A DNA stretch of 49,138 bases, from positions 1 to 49,138 of the forward strand of contig JAOZRX010000009.1 in assembly GCA_029939945.1 (NCBI GenBank), given 5' to 3'. Made by a program: the position numbers and the translations under genes. Position 1 is the stretch's first letter. Every line of letters starts with the position of its first letter. The notes under the pieces were generated by a model. That model searched no databases and was not told the DNA's origin. It worked only from the letters and a program-made list of their open reading frames with translations. Source of the stretch: Candidatus Izemoplasma sp. Its GTDB lineage: Bacteria; Bacillota_I; Bacilli_A; Izemoplasmatales; Izemoplasmataceae. This document shows, in pieces, positions 20,516-29,609 of the stretch.

Positions 20516-21266
20516 GAGTAACGCCAACATCATTTTTAACGCAAAATTCATAATATTCTTTAGATAGTTGTTGATCGGTAATTATCATGTCTACTTGGCT
20601 TATTTTACCGTATTTAACAAGTGATGATTGACCGAATTTTGAATTATCTACAAGTAAGAACGTTTTATTACTTGTTTCAAGACAGTGTCTCTTAATTTCA
20701 GCTTCAATAACCGTATAGTTAGTTAGTCCACTATCTAGAGAAATCCCAGAACTTGCGATAAATGACTTAGTAATATTTAAGTTTTGTAAGAAGTTTATAG
20801 CGTGGTATCCAGTAATAGAATTTGTTCGTTTATCTACTTCTCCACCTAATACAATTAAATTAATATTTTCAACATTAAATAATTTAAATATTACATAAAT
20901 GTTATTTGTAACAACTGTGATATTTTTATCCTTAATATATTCAGGCATATACATTGTTGTAGTACCTGCATCTATAAAGATAATATCGTTATCCTCAACA
21001 AAAGAAGCAGCTAAACGAGAAATTTTTTGTTTTTCAGCTTTTCTAATAGTATTTCTATCTTCGAATCCAATTAGTGTGTTAGATGATTTATTATTGATTG
21101 AAACACCACCATAGTGTTTAACAATAATTCCTCTAGCAACTAATTCGTCAATATCTCTTCTTATTGTGAAAATTGAAACATTAAATTTACTAGCTAAATC
21201 CTTTATAGACACGTTATTATGCTTCCCGACATAGTCAGCAACTTCATTTACTCTGTTTTCCTTCAT
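20508..21266 (-). CDS. DeoR family transcriptional regulator of sugar metabolism
   Basis: N-terminal HTH (VSIKDLASKFNVSIFTIRRDIDELVARGIIVKHYGGV) and DeoR C-terminal domain IFIDAGTTTMYMPEYI. Confidence 0.93.
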   Translation of the reverse strand: MKENRVNEVADYVGKHNNVSIKDLASKFNVSIFTIRRDIDELVARGIIVKHYGGVSINNKSSNTLIGFEDRNTIRKAEKQKISRLAASFVEDNDIIFIDAGTTTMYMPEYIKDKNITVVTNNIYVIFKLFNVENINLIVLGGEVDKRTNSITGYHAINFLQNLNITKSFIASSGISLDSGLTNYTVIEAEIKRHCLETSNKTFLLVDNSKFGQSSLVKYGKISQVDMIITDQQLSKEYYEFCVKNDVGVTHE

Positions 21267-21283
21267 ATGATCACCTCTTCAAT

Positions 21284-21318
21284 GTTATCATAATAACATA
21301 CTTTTGCAATAGTTTCAA
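21284..21318 (-). promoter_or_regulatory. promoter of the DeoR gene with overlapping dyad
   Basis: Minus strand TTGAAA-N17-TATTAT (21318 to 21290); the -10 is overlapped by GTTAT-CATA-ATAAC (21284-21297). Confidence 0.5.
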
Positions 21319-21357
21319 TCAATATCTGGTTATTTTATTATTAAATTATGCTTATTT

Positions 21358-21397
21358 TGATAATATCATTGCAAGAATTTTGCTTATATTGTATAAT
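21358..21397 (+). promoter_or_regulatory. promoter of the aldolase operon with adjacent dyad
   Basis: TTGCAA-N17-TATAAT (21369-21397) abutted by the dyad TGATA-A-TATCA (21358-21368). Confidence 0.6.
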
Positions 21398-21422
21398 TTA
21401 ACCATAGAAGTGAGGTATATAT

Positions 21423-22265
21423 ATGACACTAGTAAGTTTAAAAGAAATACTTAAAAATGCCCAAGATGGTAAGTACGCAGTTATCGCAGGAAATTTAATT
21501 AATCTAGAAATGATCAAAGCTGGAATAAATACAGCTGAAAGATTAAAATCACCTTTGATCCTGCAAATTGCACCTGTGCAATTTGAAGCTGCTCCTTTAA
21601 AGTTTATTGGACCTATGATGGTTTCAATTGCTAAAAGAGCAAGTGTACCTGTGTGTGTTCATTTAGATCATGGATTTAAATTATCAGAGATTCAAGAAGC
21701 AATTGAACTCGGATTTTCATCTGTCATGATTGACGCATCAGCTTATGATTTTGAAGAAAATATAAGATTAACAAAAGAAGTTGTAGATTGTGCTAAAAAG
21801 CATGGTGTTTCTGTTGAAGCAGAACTTGGATGTGTTGGAGACGAGGGGGTAGCTGTTGATATGGAGAAAATTAAAGATAAATTGACAGTACCCTCTCTTG
21901 CAAAAGAGTTTGTTGAAAGAACTGGGTGTGATGCTTTAGCTGTTGCTATCGGTAATGCACATGGTCCATATATAAAAACTCCTAACCTTGACTTCCAGCG
22001 TTTAGAAGATATAAATAGTGCAGTAGATGTTCCTTTAGTACTTCATGGAGGTTCTGGAATAAGCAAAGAAGATTTCAGAAAATCAATTAGTTTAGGAATT
22101 ACGAAAGTCAATGTTGCAACTGCGATTCACCAAGCAGTTGGTAATGGAATAGCTTCTATTAATTATAAAGATTTCTTTAAGGCTAGTAAAGTAATTGAGA
22201 AAGAGGTAAGTGAAGTTATTGAAGCACACATGGATAACTTCATGAGCATTGGTAAAGCAAAATGA
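21423..22265 (+). CDS. class II fructose-bisphosphate/ketose aldolase
   Basis: VCVHLDHGFKLSEI, SVMIDAS, VEAELG, VAIGNAHGPY and LVLHGGSGI motifs. Confidence 0.93.
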   Translation: MTLVSLKEILKNAQDGKYAVIAGNLINLEMIKAGINTAERLKSPLILQIAPVQFEAAPLKFIGPMMVSIAKRASVPVCVHLDHGFKLSEIQEAIELGFSSVMIDASAYDFEENIRLTKEVVDCAKKHGVSVEAELGCVGDEGVAVDMEKIKDKLTVPSLAKEFVERTGCDALAVAIGNAHGPYIKTPNLDFQRLEDINSAVDVPLVLHGGSGISKEDFRKSISLGITKVNVATAIHQAVGNGIASINYKDFFKASKVIEKEVSEVIEAHMDNFMSIGKAK

Positions 22266-23137
22266 AAAAAATATTTTATGATGTAGAAAGTGATTTAAAT
22301 TTAGCTATGAATTATCGTTGGGTTCAACCACCACAAATTGCGTACTTTGTTACAACTATGGATGAATTTGGAAATCTAAATTCAACACCAGTAACACTAG
22401 GTACTATGAATGCTGCAAGTTATTCAGAAAACTCACAACCTGCTGAATTCTATTACACATTTGCATTAAATAAAAAGGCTGTATTAACTGAAGGAAATAA
22501 AAATCATGTTCGTGATGGATTTGTTAATTTATTATCTTCAAATGAATGTGTGATTAGTTATATTGGCGTAGACAATATGCGTGAAAGTATTATTGCAAAT
22601 ATGCCTATTCCTAGAGGAATTAGTGAAATAGATGTTGCTGGACTTCATACGGTTCCAAGTAAAAATATAAGTGTTCCAAGCATATTAGAATGTCCTGTGA
22701 ATATCGAATGCAAAATCGTAAATAAAGTAGATATTGGAAGTCAATATCAGTTATATGTGGCCAAAGTAGTTGGAGTAAGTGTTGATGAAGAATATGTAAA
22801 AAAGGATACAAATTGGTTAGGAGTAGCACTTATTGATCCGTTATTTGAGATTAATATTACCGAAACAAAAGATGGGAATAAAAGATTAAATTATGGGCAA
22901 TTAGATTTCAATAAAATCAGTATTCCCGGTAATGATTTTGGTTCACATGTTGACTGGGTTGGTACCTTTGATCATTGGATTGAATCAGAAATGGAAAGAG
23001 GGAAAATTACCCAAGAAGAAGTAAATGAAATATTAGAATTAAGAAACAACTGGAAGAAATCTAGAAATCCAGTTAAGAATAAAGAAGTTAAAGATTTGTT
23101 AACTACCAAATTGAAAAAACTTGTTAGGAGGATATAA
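22262..23137 (+). CDS. flavin reductase-like (FMN-binding split-barrel) protein
   Basis: QPPQIAYFVTTMDEFGNLNSTPVTLGTMNAAS and NECVISYIG resemble the flavin reductase-like fold. Confidence 0.65.
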   Translation: MKKIFYDVESDLNLAMNYRWVQPPQIAYFVTTMDEFGNLNSTPVTLGTMNAASYSENSQPAEFYYTFALNKKAVLTEGNKNHVRDGFVNLLSSNECVISYIGVDNMRESIIANMPIPRGISEIDVAGLHTVPSKNISVPSILECPVNIECKIVNKVDIGSQYQLYVAKVVGVSVDEEYVKKDTNWLGVALIDPLFEINITETKDGNKRLNYGQLDFNKISIPGNDFGSHVDWVGTFDHWIESEMERGKITQEEVNEILELRNNWKKSRNPVKNKEVKDLLTTKLKKLVRRI

Positions 23138-24231
23138 TGGTTTATCCGTTAAAGAATCCAAAGCCAGATATTAATTACTTTTTGGATGTAGTACATGGTA
23201 AAATAGAACCAGATAGAGTATTGCTTGGAGAACTTAAAGTAGATGACGAATTACTTGAAGTTATCTGTAAGGAAGTATTACATCGAGAATGGTTCCCAAG
23301 ACAAAAAAAGGATTTAATTAAAAGAGCACAATATTGGGATAATGTAATTGAAGTGTATTATCGCTTAGGTTATGATTTTGTAAGAGTAGGAAGAGCTATC
23401 ACTTTTCCAACCAAAGAATTTATCACACAAGAACTTGCAGTCGCAGGGATGACACAAAGAAAATGGGTTACTGAGGGTGATGGTGTAGTAACTGACAAAG
23501 AAAGCTTTGAGAGTTATGCCTGGCCTAAAGTAGAAGAAATTGATACTTGGGATTTCAGATATGTAGATGAACATTTACCTGAGGGTATGGGACTTGTTAT
23601 TGGACCTGCTAAAGGGATACTTGAAGTAGTAACTGAAATCATATTAGGGTTTACTGGAATGAGTTATATGTTATATGACGATCCTGATCTTGTTGAAGAA
23701 GTTTTTATTAAAACTGGAGATTTACTTTACGCAGTATATGAAAAAGCTGTGAAAGAAACCAACTGTGTTGGATTCTTTCAGGGGGATGATATGGGTTATA
23801 AAACAGGATTAATGTTTTCTAAAAAATTCTTGAAAAAATATGTTTTATCATGGCATAAGAGATTAGCGGATTTAGCTCATGAAAATGGACTTATCTATAT
23901 TATGCATTCTTGTGGTAACTTAAGAAAAATTGGAGACGAGATACTTGAACTAGGCGCAGATGTTAAACATTCATTTGAAGATAGCGCTTGGAGTGTATTT
24001 GATTATAAATTGGAATATGGAGAAAAAATTACCTTAATGGGTGGAGTTGATGTTGATAAACTAGCACGTTATGAGGAAAAAGCGCTAAAGGAATATTGTA
24101 ATAAAGTATTAGACGCATGTATGCCTGGAGGAAGATATATTTATGGTTCAGGAAACAGTGTTACTAATTATGTACCATTAAAAAATTATTTAACGATGTT
24201 AGAAGTTGGACTAAATTGGAAAAGAAAATAG
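23137..24231 (+). CDS. UroD-fold methyltransferase (MtaA/CmuA-like)
   Basis: UroD-family scaffold with HxC metal-ligand-type motif IMHSCGNLRKIGDEI, GGVDVDKL and GNSVTNYVP. Confidence 0.85.
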   Translation: MVYPLKNPKPDINYFLDVVHGKIEPDRVLLGELKVDDELLEVICKEVLHREWFPRQKKDLIKRAQYWDNVIEVYYRLGYDFVRVGRAITFPTKEFITQELAVAGMTQRKWVTEGDGVVTDKESFESYAWPKVEEIDTWDFRYVDEHLPEGMGLVIGPAKGILEVVTEIILGFTGMSYMLYDDPDLVEEVFIKTGDLLYAVYEKAVKETNCVGFFQGDDMGYKTGLMFSKKFLKKYVLSWHKRLADLAHENGLIYIMHSCGNLRKIGDEILELGADVKHSFEDSAWSVFDYKLEYGEKITLMGGVDVDKLARYEEKALKEYCNKVLDACMPGGRYIYGSGNSVTNYVPLKNYLTMLEVGLNWKRK

Positions 24232-24243
24232 GAGGAAATTATT

Positions 24244-24876
24244 ATGACTTTATTAGAGCAAATCTCAGAAGCATTAGTTGATGGGAATATGAAAAAAGTG
24301 ATTTTATTAGTTGAACAAGGATTAGAAGAAGGTGTTAGTGCACTTGATTTATTGAATAATGGATTAATTTTAGGAATGGATGAAATCGGAAAATTATGGA
24401 ACGAAGGAGAAATCTTTATTCCTGAAGTATTAGTTTCAGCAAGAGCAATGAACGCTGGGTCTAAAATACTTGAAAAAGTATTAGTATCTGATGGGTTTGA
24501 ACCTATTAGTAAAGTAGCCATTGGAACAGTAAAAGGAGATTTGCATGACATTGGTAAAAATCTAGTTGGAATGATGTTGAAAGGTAAAGGATTTGACGTT
24601 ATTGACTTAGGAGTAGACGTTAAGGCTGACCAATATATTGATGCAGTTAAAAATCAAGGAGCTGAATATATTGTTTGTTCATCATTGTTAACAACTACAA
24701 TGATGTACATGAAAGATATCGTTAAAGAATTTGAAAGCCAAGGACTAAGAAACGACGTTGTTATAGCATGTGGTGGAGCACCAGTTACTCAAGAATTTGC
24801 AACAGAAGTTGGCGCAGATGTTTATACAGATGACGCTGTTACTTTAGCACAAACATTTTTACAAATGTCACAATAG
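24244..24876 (+). CDS. corrinoid (B12-binding) methyltransferase protein, MtaC/MtbC-like
   Basis: Cobalamin-binding motif GDLHDIGKNLVGMMLKGKGFDVIDLGVDV plus N-terminal helical cap; VCSSLLTTTM and ACGGAPVTQEFA. Confidence 0.95.
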   Translation: MTLLEQISEALVDGNMKKVILLVEQGLEEGVSALDLLNNGLILGMDEIGKLWNEGEIFIPEVLVSARAMNAGSKILEKVLVSDGFEPISKVAIGTVKGDLHDIGKNLVGMMLKGKGFDVIDLGVDVKADQYIDAVKNQGAEYIVCSSLLTTTMMYMKDIVKEFESQGLRNDVVIACGGAPVTQEFATEVGADVYTDDAVTLAQTFLQMSQ

Positions 24877-24888
24877 GAGGTAACAAAT

Positions 24889-26106
24889 ATGGGATTAACT
24901 TCAAGAGAAAGAGTAAGATTAGCTCTCGAACATAAAGAAGCAGATAGAGTACCTATTGATTTTGGAGGAATGAGATCTACAGGTATTATGGCAATGGGAT
25001 ACAACAAACTTAAAGAATATTTAGGTATGAAAGATGGAGTTACTAAACTATATGATATTTACCAACAACTTGCTGAACCTGAAATGCAAATGGTTGATAG
25101 ATTTCATGGTGATGTAGTTCAACTTCATCGTCTTGAACCTGCTTTTGGTGTAAACATAAAAGAATGGAAAGACGGATTATTACCTGATGGGTCTAAATGT
25201 TTAGTACCTAAAGATTTTACAACTGTAATCAATGAATTTGGTGATCATGAATTCTATATCGGAGACATTTTATTTGCTAAAATGCCTGAAGGTGGATTCT
25301 ATTTTGATGTTGTCCATTTTCCTTATGCAGAGTGTAAAACAAAAGAGGATATAGATAAAATACCTTTACCATATATCACTGATGAAGAACTAGTCTTCTT
25401 AACTAAAGAAGCTAAAAGATTATATTATGAAACAGATAAAGCAATACTCGCTTCATTTGGGGGAAATATAATTGAAGCAGGAGAAGCTGATTGGGGATTT
25501 GAAAATTTCTTAATTAACGCAGTTGCTGAACCTGAGTTAATTCATCACTATCTTCAAAGGTTAACTGATTGTTATATGAGTAATCTGGAAAAATATATGA
25601 AAGCAGTAGGACAATATATTGATACAGTACAATTTGGTGATGATTTAGGAATGCAAGATTCAACACTCATCTCAAAAAGAATGTATCGTAAAATGATAAA
25701 ACCTTATCATTCTGTACAGTTTCAATATGTTAAGAAAAACTATCCTAAAGTAAAAGTATTCTTCCATTCATGTGGAGCAGTATATGATCTAATTCCTGAC
25801 TTAATCGAAGCAGGAGTTGAAGTATTAAATCCAATTCAACTCTCAGCAAAAGGAATGGACCCTGTTTTACTTAAAGAGAATTTTGGAGACGACCTTGTTT
25901 TTTGGGGTGGAGGAATCGATACACAACAAACATTAACTCATTGTAAAGTTGAAGAAATAGAAGATGAAGTAAAAAGATTGATTGATATTTTTGGAAAAGG
26001 TGGAGGTTTTGTTTTCACTCAAGTTCATAACATTCAATCGAATATATCACCACAAAAAGTTGTTGCTGTATATGATTCGGCATACAAACATGGTTGGTAC
26101 AAGTGA
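24889..26106 (+). CDS. UroD-fold methyltransferase (MtaA/CmuA-like)
   Basis: RVRLALEHKEADRVPIDFGG, FGDDLGMQ, FFHSCGAVYDLIPDLIEAGVEVLNPIQ and FWGGGIDTQ. Confidence 0.87.
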   Translation: MGLTSRERVRLALEHKEADRVPIDFGGMRSTGIMAMGYNKLKEYLGMKDGVTKLYDIYQQLAEPEMQMVDRFHGDVVQLHRLEPAFGVNIKEWKDGLLPDGSKCLVPKDFTTVINEFGDHEFYIGDILFAKMPEGGFYFDVVHFPYAECKTKEDIDKIPLPYITDEELVFLTKEAKRLYYETDKAILASFGGNIIEAGEADWGFENFLINAVAEPELIHHYLQRLTDCYMSNLEKYMKAVGQYIDTVQFGDDLGMQDSTLISKRMYRKMIKPYHSVQFQYVKKNYPKVKVFFHSCGAVYDLIPDLIEAGVEVLNPIQLSAKGMDPVLLKENFGDDLVFWGGGIDTQQTLTHCKVEEIEDEVKRLIDIFGKGGGFVFTQVHNIQSNISPQKVVAVYDSAYKHGWYK

Positions 26107-27050
26107 TAATGAAAAAGATTACTATCCTTGGTATGTCGTGTGCAGACATGATTGTATCGAGTGTTGATAAATTCCCGAAAACTGGAAGTCTAGATTTAGT
26201 TGATTCAATTGAGATGCATCCAGGGGGATGCGCAACAAACACAGCAATTGATCTATCTAAAATTGGAATACCTTGTCAGATAATCACCTCTTTAGGAAGT
26301 GATTCTTTTGGTATTTTCCTAGAGACACAGTTAAATAAATATAATGTTAATACGAAATATATTATTAAATCAGAAGATTATGAAACTAGCTCATCAATCG
26401 TTTTATTGAATAAAAATAGTGAAAGAAGTTTTCTACATAATCCAGGAATTAACAATTATTTCTCAAAGGATGATATTAATTTTGAAGGAATAAATAATGC
26501 TGATATCTTATTTATTGCTGGATCATTAATTATGAAGAAATTTGATGGTAAAGAGACAATGGAAACATTAAGAATTGCTAAAGAAAATAATGTTTATACA
26601 GTTTTGGATACAGCTTGGGATCCGACAAATCAATGGTCAAAATTGATTTATCCAGTTCTTCCATATTTGGATCTATTTGTTCCTAGTTTTGAGGAAGCAT
26701 CAATGATTTCAGGAACTACTAGCGAATCTGAAATGGCTAAGATATTCAAGTCTCAAGGTGCTAAAGATATTATTATTAAAATGGGACATAATGGTGCATT
26801 TGCTAATATTAATAACGAAGAATTTTATGTTAAACCATATTTAATAGATAACCCAAAAGATACAACTGGAGCTGGAGATTCATTTATGGCTGGTATCCTT
26901 ACAGGGTTATATCACACATGGGATATGAAAAAAACAATTAAATTTGCAAACGCTGTTGGAGCATTTTGTGTTCAAAGTGTTGGTGCATCAAGTGGGATAA
27001 AACCAATGAGTAAAATTTTAGAGTTTATGGAAAAGAGGGATTCTAAATGA
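26103..27050 (+). CDS. PfkB family carbohydrate kinase
   Basis: HPGGCATNTAIDLSKIG and DNPKDTTGAGDSFMAGIL; start MKKITILGMSCAD preferred. Confidence 0.88.
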   Translation: MIMKKITILGMSCADMIVSSVDKFPKTGSLDLVDSIEMHPGGCATNTAIDLSKIGIPCQIITSLGSDSFGIFLETQLNKYNVNTKYIIKSEDYETSSSIVLLNKNSERSFLHNPGINNYFSKDDINFEGINNADILFIAGSLIMKKFDGKETMETLRIAKENNVYTVLDTAWDPTNQWSKLIYPVLPYLDLFVPSFEEASMISGTTSESEMAKIFKSQGAKDIIIKMGHNGAFANINNEEFYVKPYLIDNPKDTTGAGDSFMAGILTGLYHTWDMKKTIKFANAVGAFCVQSVGASSGIKPMSKILEFMEKRDSK

Positions 27051-27583
27051 AAAGAGCAGAGTTGAAAAAATGGCAAGATATTGTAACAACTTACTTTGAA
27101 AAAGCTAAAGTAGTTATCACTGAAAATGAGAGGCACAATATAGAAATAGCTGATTTAGGACTAAACGAGTTTGAAACAACAGGTTTAGGTATTTTAACAT
27201 ATGTAAATACAAAAAGAGTATGTGCAAAAGAGTTAGTTTTACTTCCTATGCAAACATGCCCTGAACATTTACATCCTGATGTAGATGGATCACCTGGAAA
27301 AGAAGAAACTTTTAGATGTCGTTACGGAACTGTTTATTTATATGTTCCAGGAACTCCTACAAAGAATATCAAAGGAATAATTCCAGAAGGTGGAAAATAT
27401 ACAGTCTTTAATGAAATAGTATTAAACCCAGGAGAACAATATACACTAACTCCTAATACACTACACTGGTTCCAAGCAGGTAGTGAAGGTGCAGTGATTT
27501 CTGAATTTTCAACAAGATCAAGAGACGAATCTGATTTTTTTACTGATAAAAGAATTAATCGCATGCCAGAAATAGAGGACTAA
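27047..27583 (+). CDS. D-lyxose ketol-isomerase-like cupin sugar isomerase
   Basis: LLPMQTCPEHLHPDVDGSPGKEETFRCRYGTVYLYVPG and TLTPNTLHWFQAG metal-binding cupin motifs. Confidence 0.82.
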   Translation: MKRAELKKWQDIVTTYFEKAKVVITENERHNIEIADLGLNEFETTGLGILTYVNTKRVCAKELVLLPMQTCPEHLHPDVDGSPGKEETFRCRYGTVYLYVPGTPTKNIKGIIPEGGKYTVFNEIVLNPGEQYTLTPNTLHWFQAGSEGAVISEFSTRSRDESDFFTDKRINRMPEIED

Positions 27584-27587
27584 GCAA

Positions 27588-28487
27588 GTGATTTATACAT
27601 GCACATTGAATCCTTCAATCGATTACTATATTAATTTACCTGAATTAAATAAGGGTCAAATTAATCGTGGTAATACGATTAATTATTTCCCTGGAGGAAA
27701 AGGAATTAATGTTTCAGTAGTATTAAATGAATTAAATGTTGAAAGTACAATATTGAGCTTGGTTGGAGGAGAATTTGGCAATTTATTAACTAAGAAACTT
27801 AACCAACTAGGGATTAATAAAGACTTAATTACAATTCAAGGTGAAACAAGACAAAATATTAAAATAAGAGGAATTGATGAAACAGATATTAATACATCTG
27901 GACCAACAATTACATTAGATGAATTTTCAATTTTATTAAACAAAATTCAAGAATTAGATAATGACTATTTAGTAGTTGCTGGTAAATCAATATTAGTTGA
28001 AGGAACTAATTCATATGACGAAATTGGGAAGGTTATAGACAATACAAACATCAAATTAGTTGTAGATGCATATGGAGAAGACTTAAAAACTTTGATCAAA
28101 TATAAACCATTCTTAATTAAACCAAACTTAGAAGAATTAGAAGAACTACTTAACCAAAAAATTACTTCAAATGCATCAGCAGTATCACTTTCTAAGGAAT
28201 TGATTGATAAATATAACATTGAATACGTATTATTGTCACTTGGAGAAGAAGGAGCAATAATCACATCAAAAACTGATAGTTTTTATGTCCAAGCACCTTC
28301 TAAAAAAGTAGTCAATACTGTTGGGTCAGGAGATTCACTATTAGCTGGATTTATAGCTGAATATACTATTTCAAAAGATATTCAAAAGTCATTAAAACTA
28401 GCTGTTGCTGCAGGAAGTGCTACTACATTTTCCAAAGGACTAGCAACTTTCGAAGAAATAATAAAAATACATGGAGAGTTGGAATAA
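27588..28487 (+). CDS. 1-phosphofructokinase-type PfkB kinase
   Basis: MIYTCTLNPSIDYYINLPELNKGQINR, FPGGKGINVSVVL, KPNLEELEELL and NTVGSGDSLLAGF; GTG start. Confidence 0.85.
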   Translation: MIYTCTLNPSIDYYINLPELNKGQINRGNTINYFPGGKGINVSVVLNELNVESTILSLVGGEFGNLLTKKLNQLGINKDLITIQGETRQNIKIRGIDETDINTSGPTITLDEFSILLNKIQELDNDYLVVAGKSILVEGTNSYDEIGKVIDNTNIKLVVDAYGEDLKTLIKYKPFLIKPNLEELEELLNQKITSNASAVSLSKELIDKYNIEYVLLSLGEEGAIITSKTDSFYVQAPSKKVVNTVGSGDSLLAGFIAEYTISKDIQKSLKLAVAAGSATTFSKGLATFEEIIKIHGELE

Positions 28488-28490
28488 ATA

Positions 28491-29597
28491 ATGGATTTTA
28501 CTAAACTTAATCACGATGTTGTATTTAAAAGAACAAACGGGAAAATAATATGGCAGCCTAGAATAATTTCTTGGTATTATGATAGAAAGCATGCCGGATC
28601 TAACCGTTTACCAGAGAAATACAAAGATATGAGTTTAAAAGAAATATATATTGATTTAGGTTGTTCAAATCGTGTATATGACTATAATGCATGTTTTACA
28701 AAAATAGAAGATAAAAGAGTTAAAAGAACAAGAATCCAACATGAGAAACATCTTTATGAAGAAATTTGTGAAACTCCTGTTGGAACAATTAATCAAATTG
28801 TTCAAACTAACTCTTCTAACTATGGTACTTATCCACAAAAATGGTGGTTAGAAACTGCTGAGGATGTGGAAGTTATGATTTGGCTAGAGGAACACTCTCA
28901 TATCGAATTTTCACAAGAAAAATTTGATGAAGTTGAAGCTATATGGGGCGACTTAGGTGCTCCACAAATATTTTTTGATTATGTGAGTATCCAAAAGCTA
29001 TATATTCAATTAATGGGAGTAACCAATACAATATATGCGTTAAGTGATTTCCCTGAAGTAATTGAAAAATATTTTGATGTACTTCATCGTAAACAAATGG
29101 AAAGCATTCCAGTATATGCTGCTTCACCTGTCTTAATAATTAATTATGGAGACAATGTTCATAACGGAACTCTTTCACCTAGGTTATTCAAAAAATACGT
29201 TATGAAATGTTACCAAGAAAGAAGCGATGAATTTCATAAATATGGACGTTTTGTAAATGCTCATTGGGATGGAGATACAAAATATATCTTAAAATATGCC
29301 CAAGAAACAAGAATGGATGGAATTGAAGCTATCACTCCTAAACCTCAAGGTGATGTTACTCTTGAAGAAATGAAAGAAGGACTTGGAGATATGATATTAA
29401 TGGATGGTATTCCAGCAGTATTATTTGATAAAACATTCCCAGTAGAACAGTTAATAGAAACAACTCATAGAGTAATTGAACTATTTGCTCCAAATTTAGT
29501 GCTGGGAATTAGTGATGAGATGTCGAGTACAGGTGACATCGAAAGAGTTAGAATAGTAGGAAAAATCGTTGACGAATATAACAAACAATTTGATTAA
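28491..29597 (+). CDS. divergent UroD-fold protein
   Basis: UroD-family pattern FVNAHWDGDTKYILKYAQETRMDGIEAITPKPQGDVTLEEMKEGLGDMILMDGI; the HxC motif is replaced by HWD. Confidence 0.75.
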   Translation: MDFTKLNHDVVFKRTNGKIIWQPRIISWYYDRKHAGSNRLPEKYKDMSLKEIYIDLGCSNRVYDYNACFTKIEDKRVKRTRIQHEKHLYEEICETPVGTINQIVQTNSSNYGTYPQKWWLETAEDVEVMIWLEEHSHIEFSQEKFDEVEAIWGDLGAPQIFFDYVSIQKLYIQLMGVTNTIYALSDFPEVIEKYFDVLHRKQMESIPVYAASPVLIINYGDNVHNGTLSPRLFKKYVMKCYQERSDEFHKYGRFVNAHWDGDTKYILKYAQETRMDGIEAITPKPQGDVTLEEMKEGLGDMILMDGIPAVLFDKTFPVEQLIETTHRVIELFAPNLVLGISDEMSSTGDIERVRIVGKIVDEYNKQFD

Positions 29598-29609
29598 AGA
29601 GGTGTAGAT

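Noticed and set aside
24186-24551. 121-aa minus-strand ORF
   Set aside because: Antisense to the corrinoid protein gene; S/N/P-rich shadow ORF.
10458-29597. UroD-like genes as uroporphyrinogen decarboxylases for haem synthesis
   Set aside because: Four paralogues, two with HSCG motifs, with a corrinoid protein and activator alongside and no haem genes; the MtaA/CmuA-type reading fits better.
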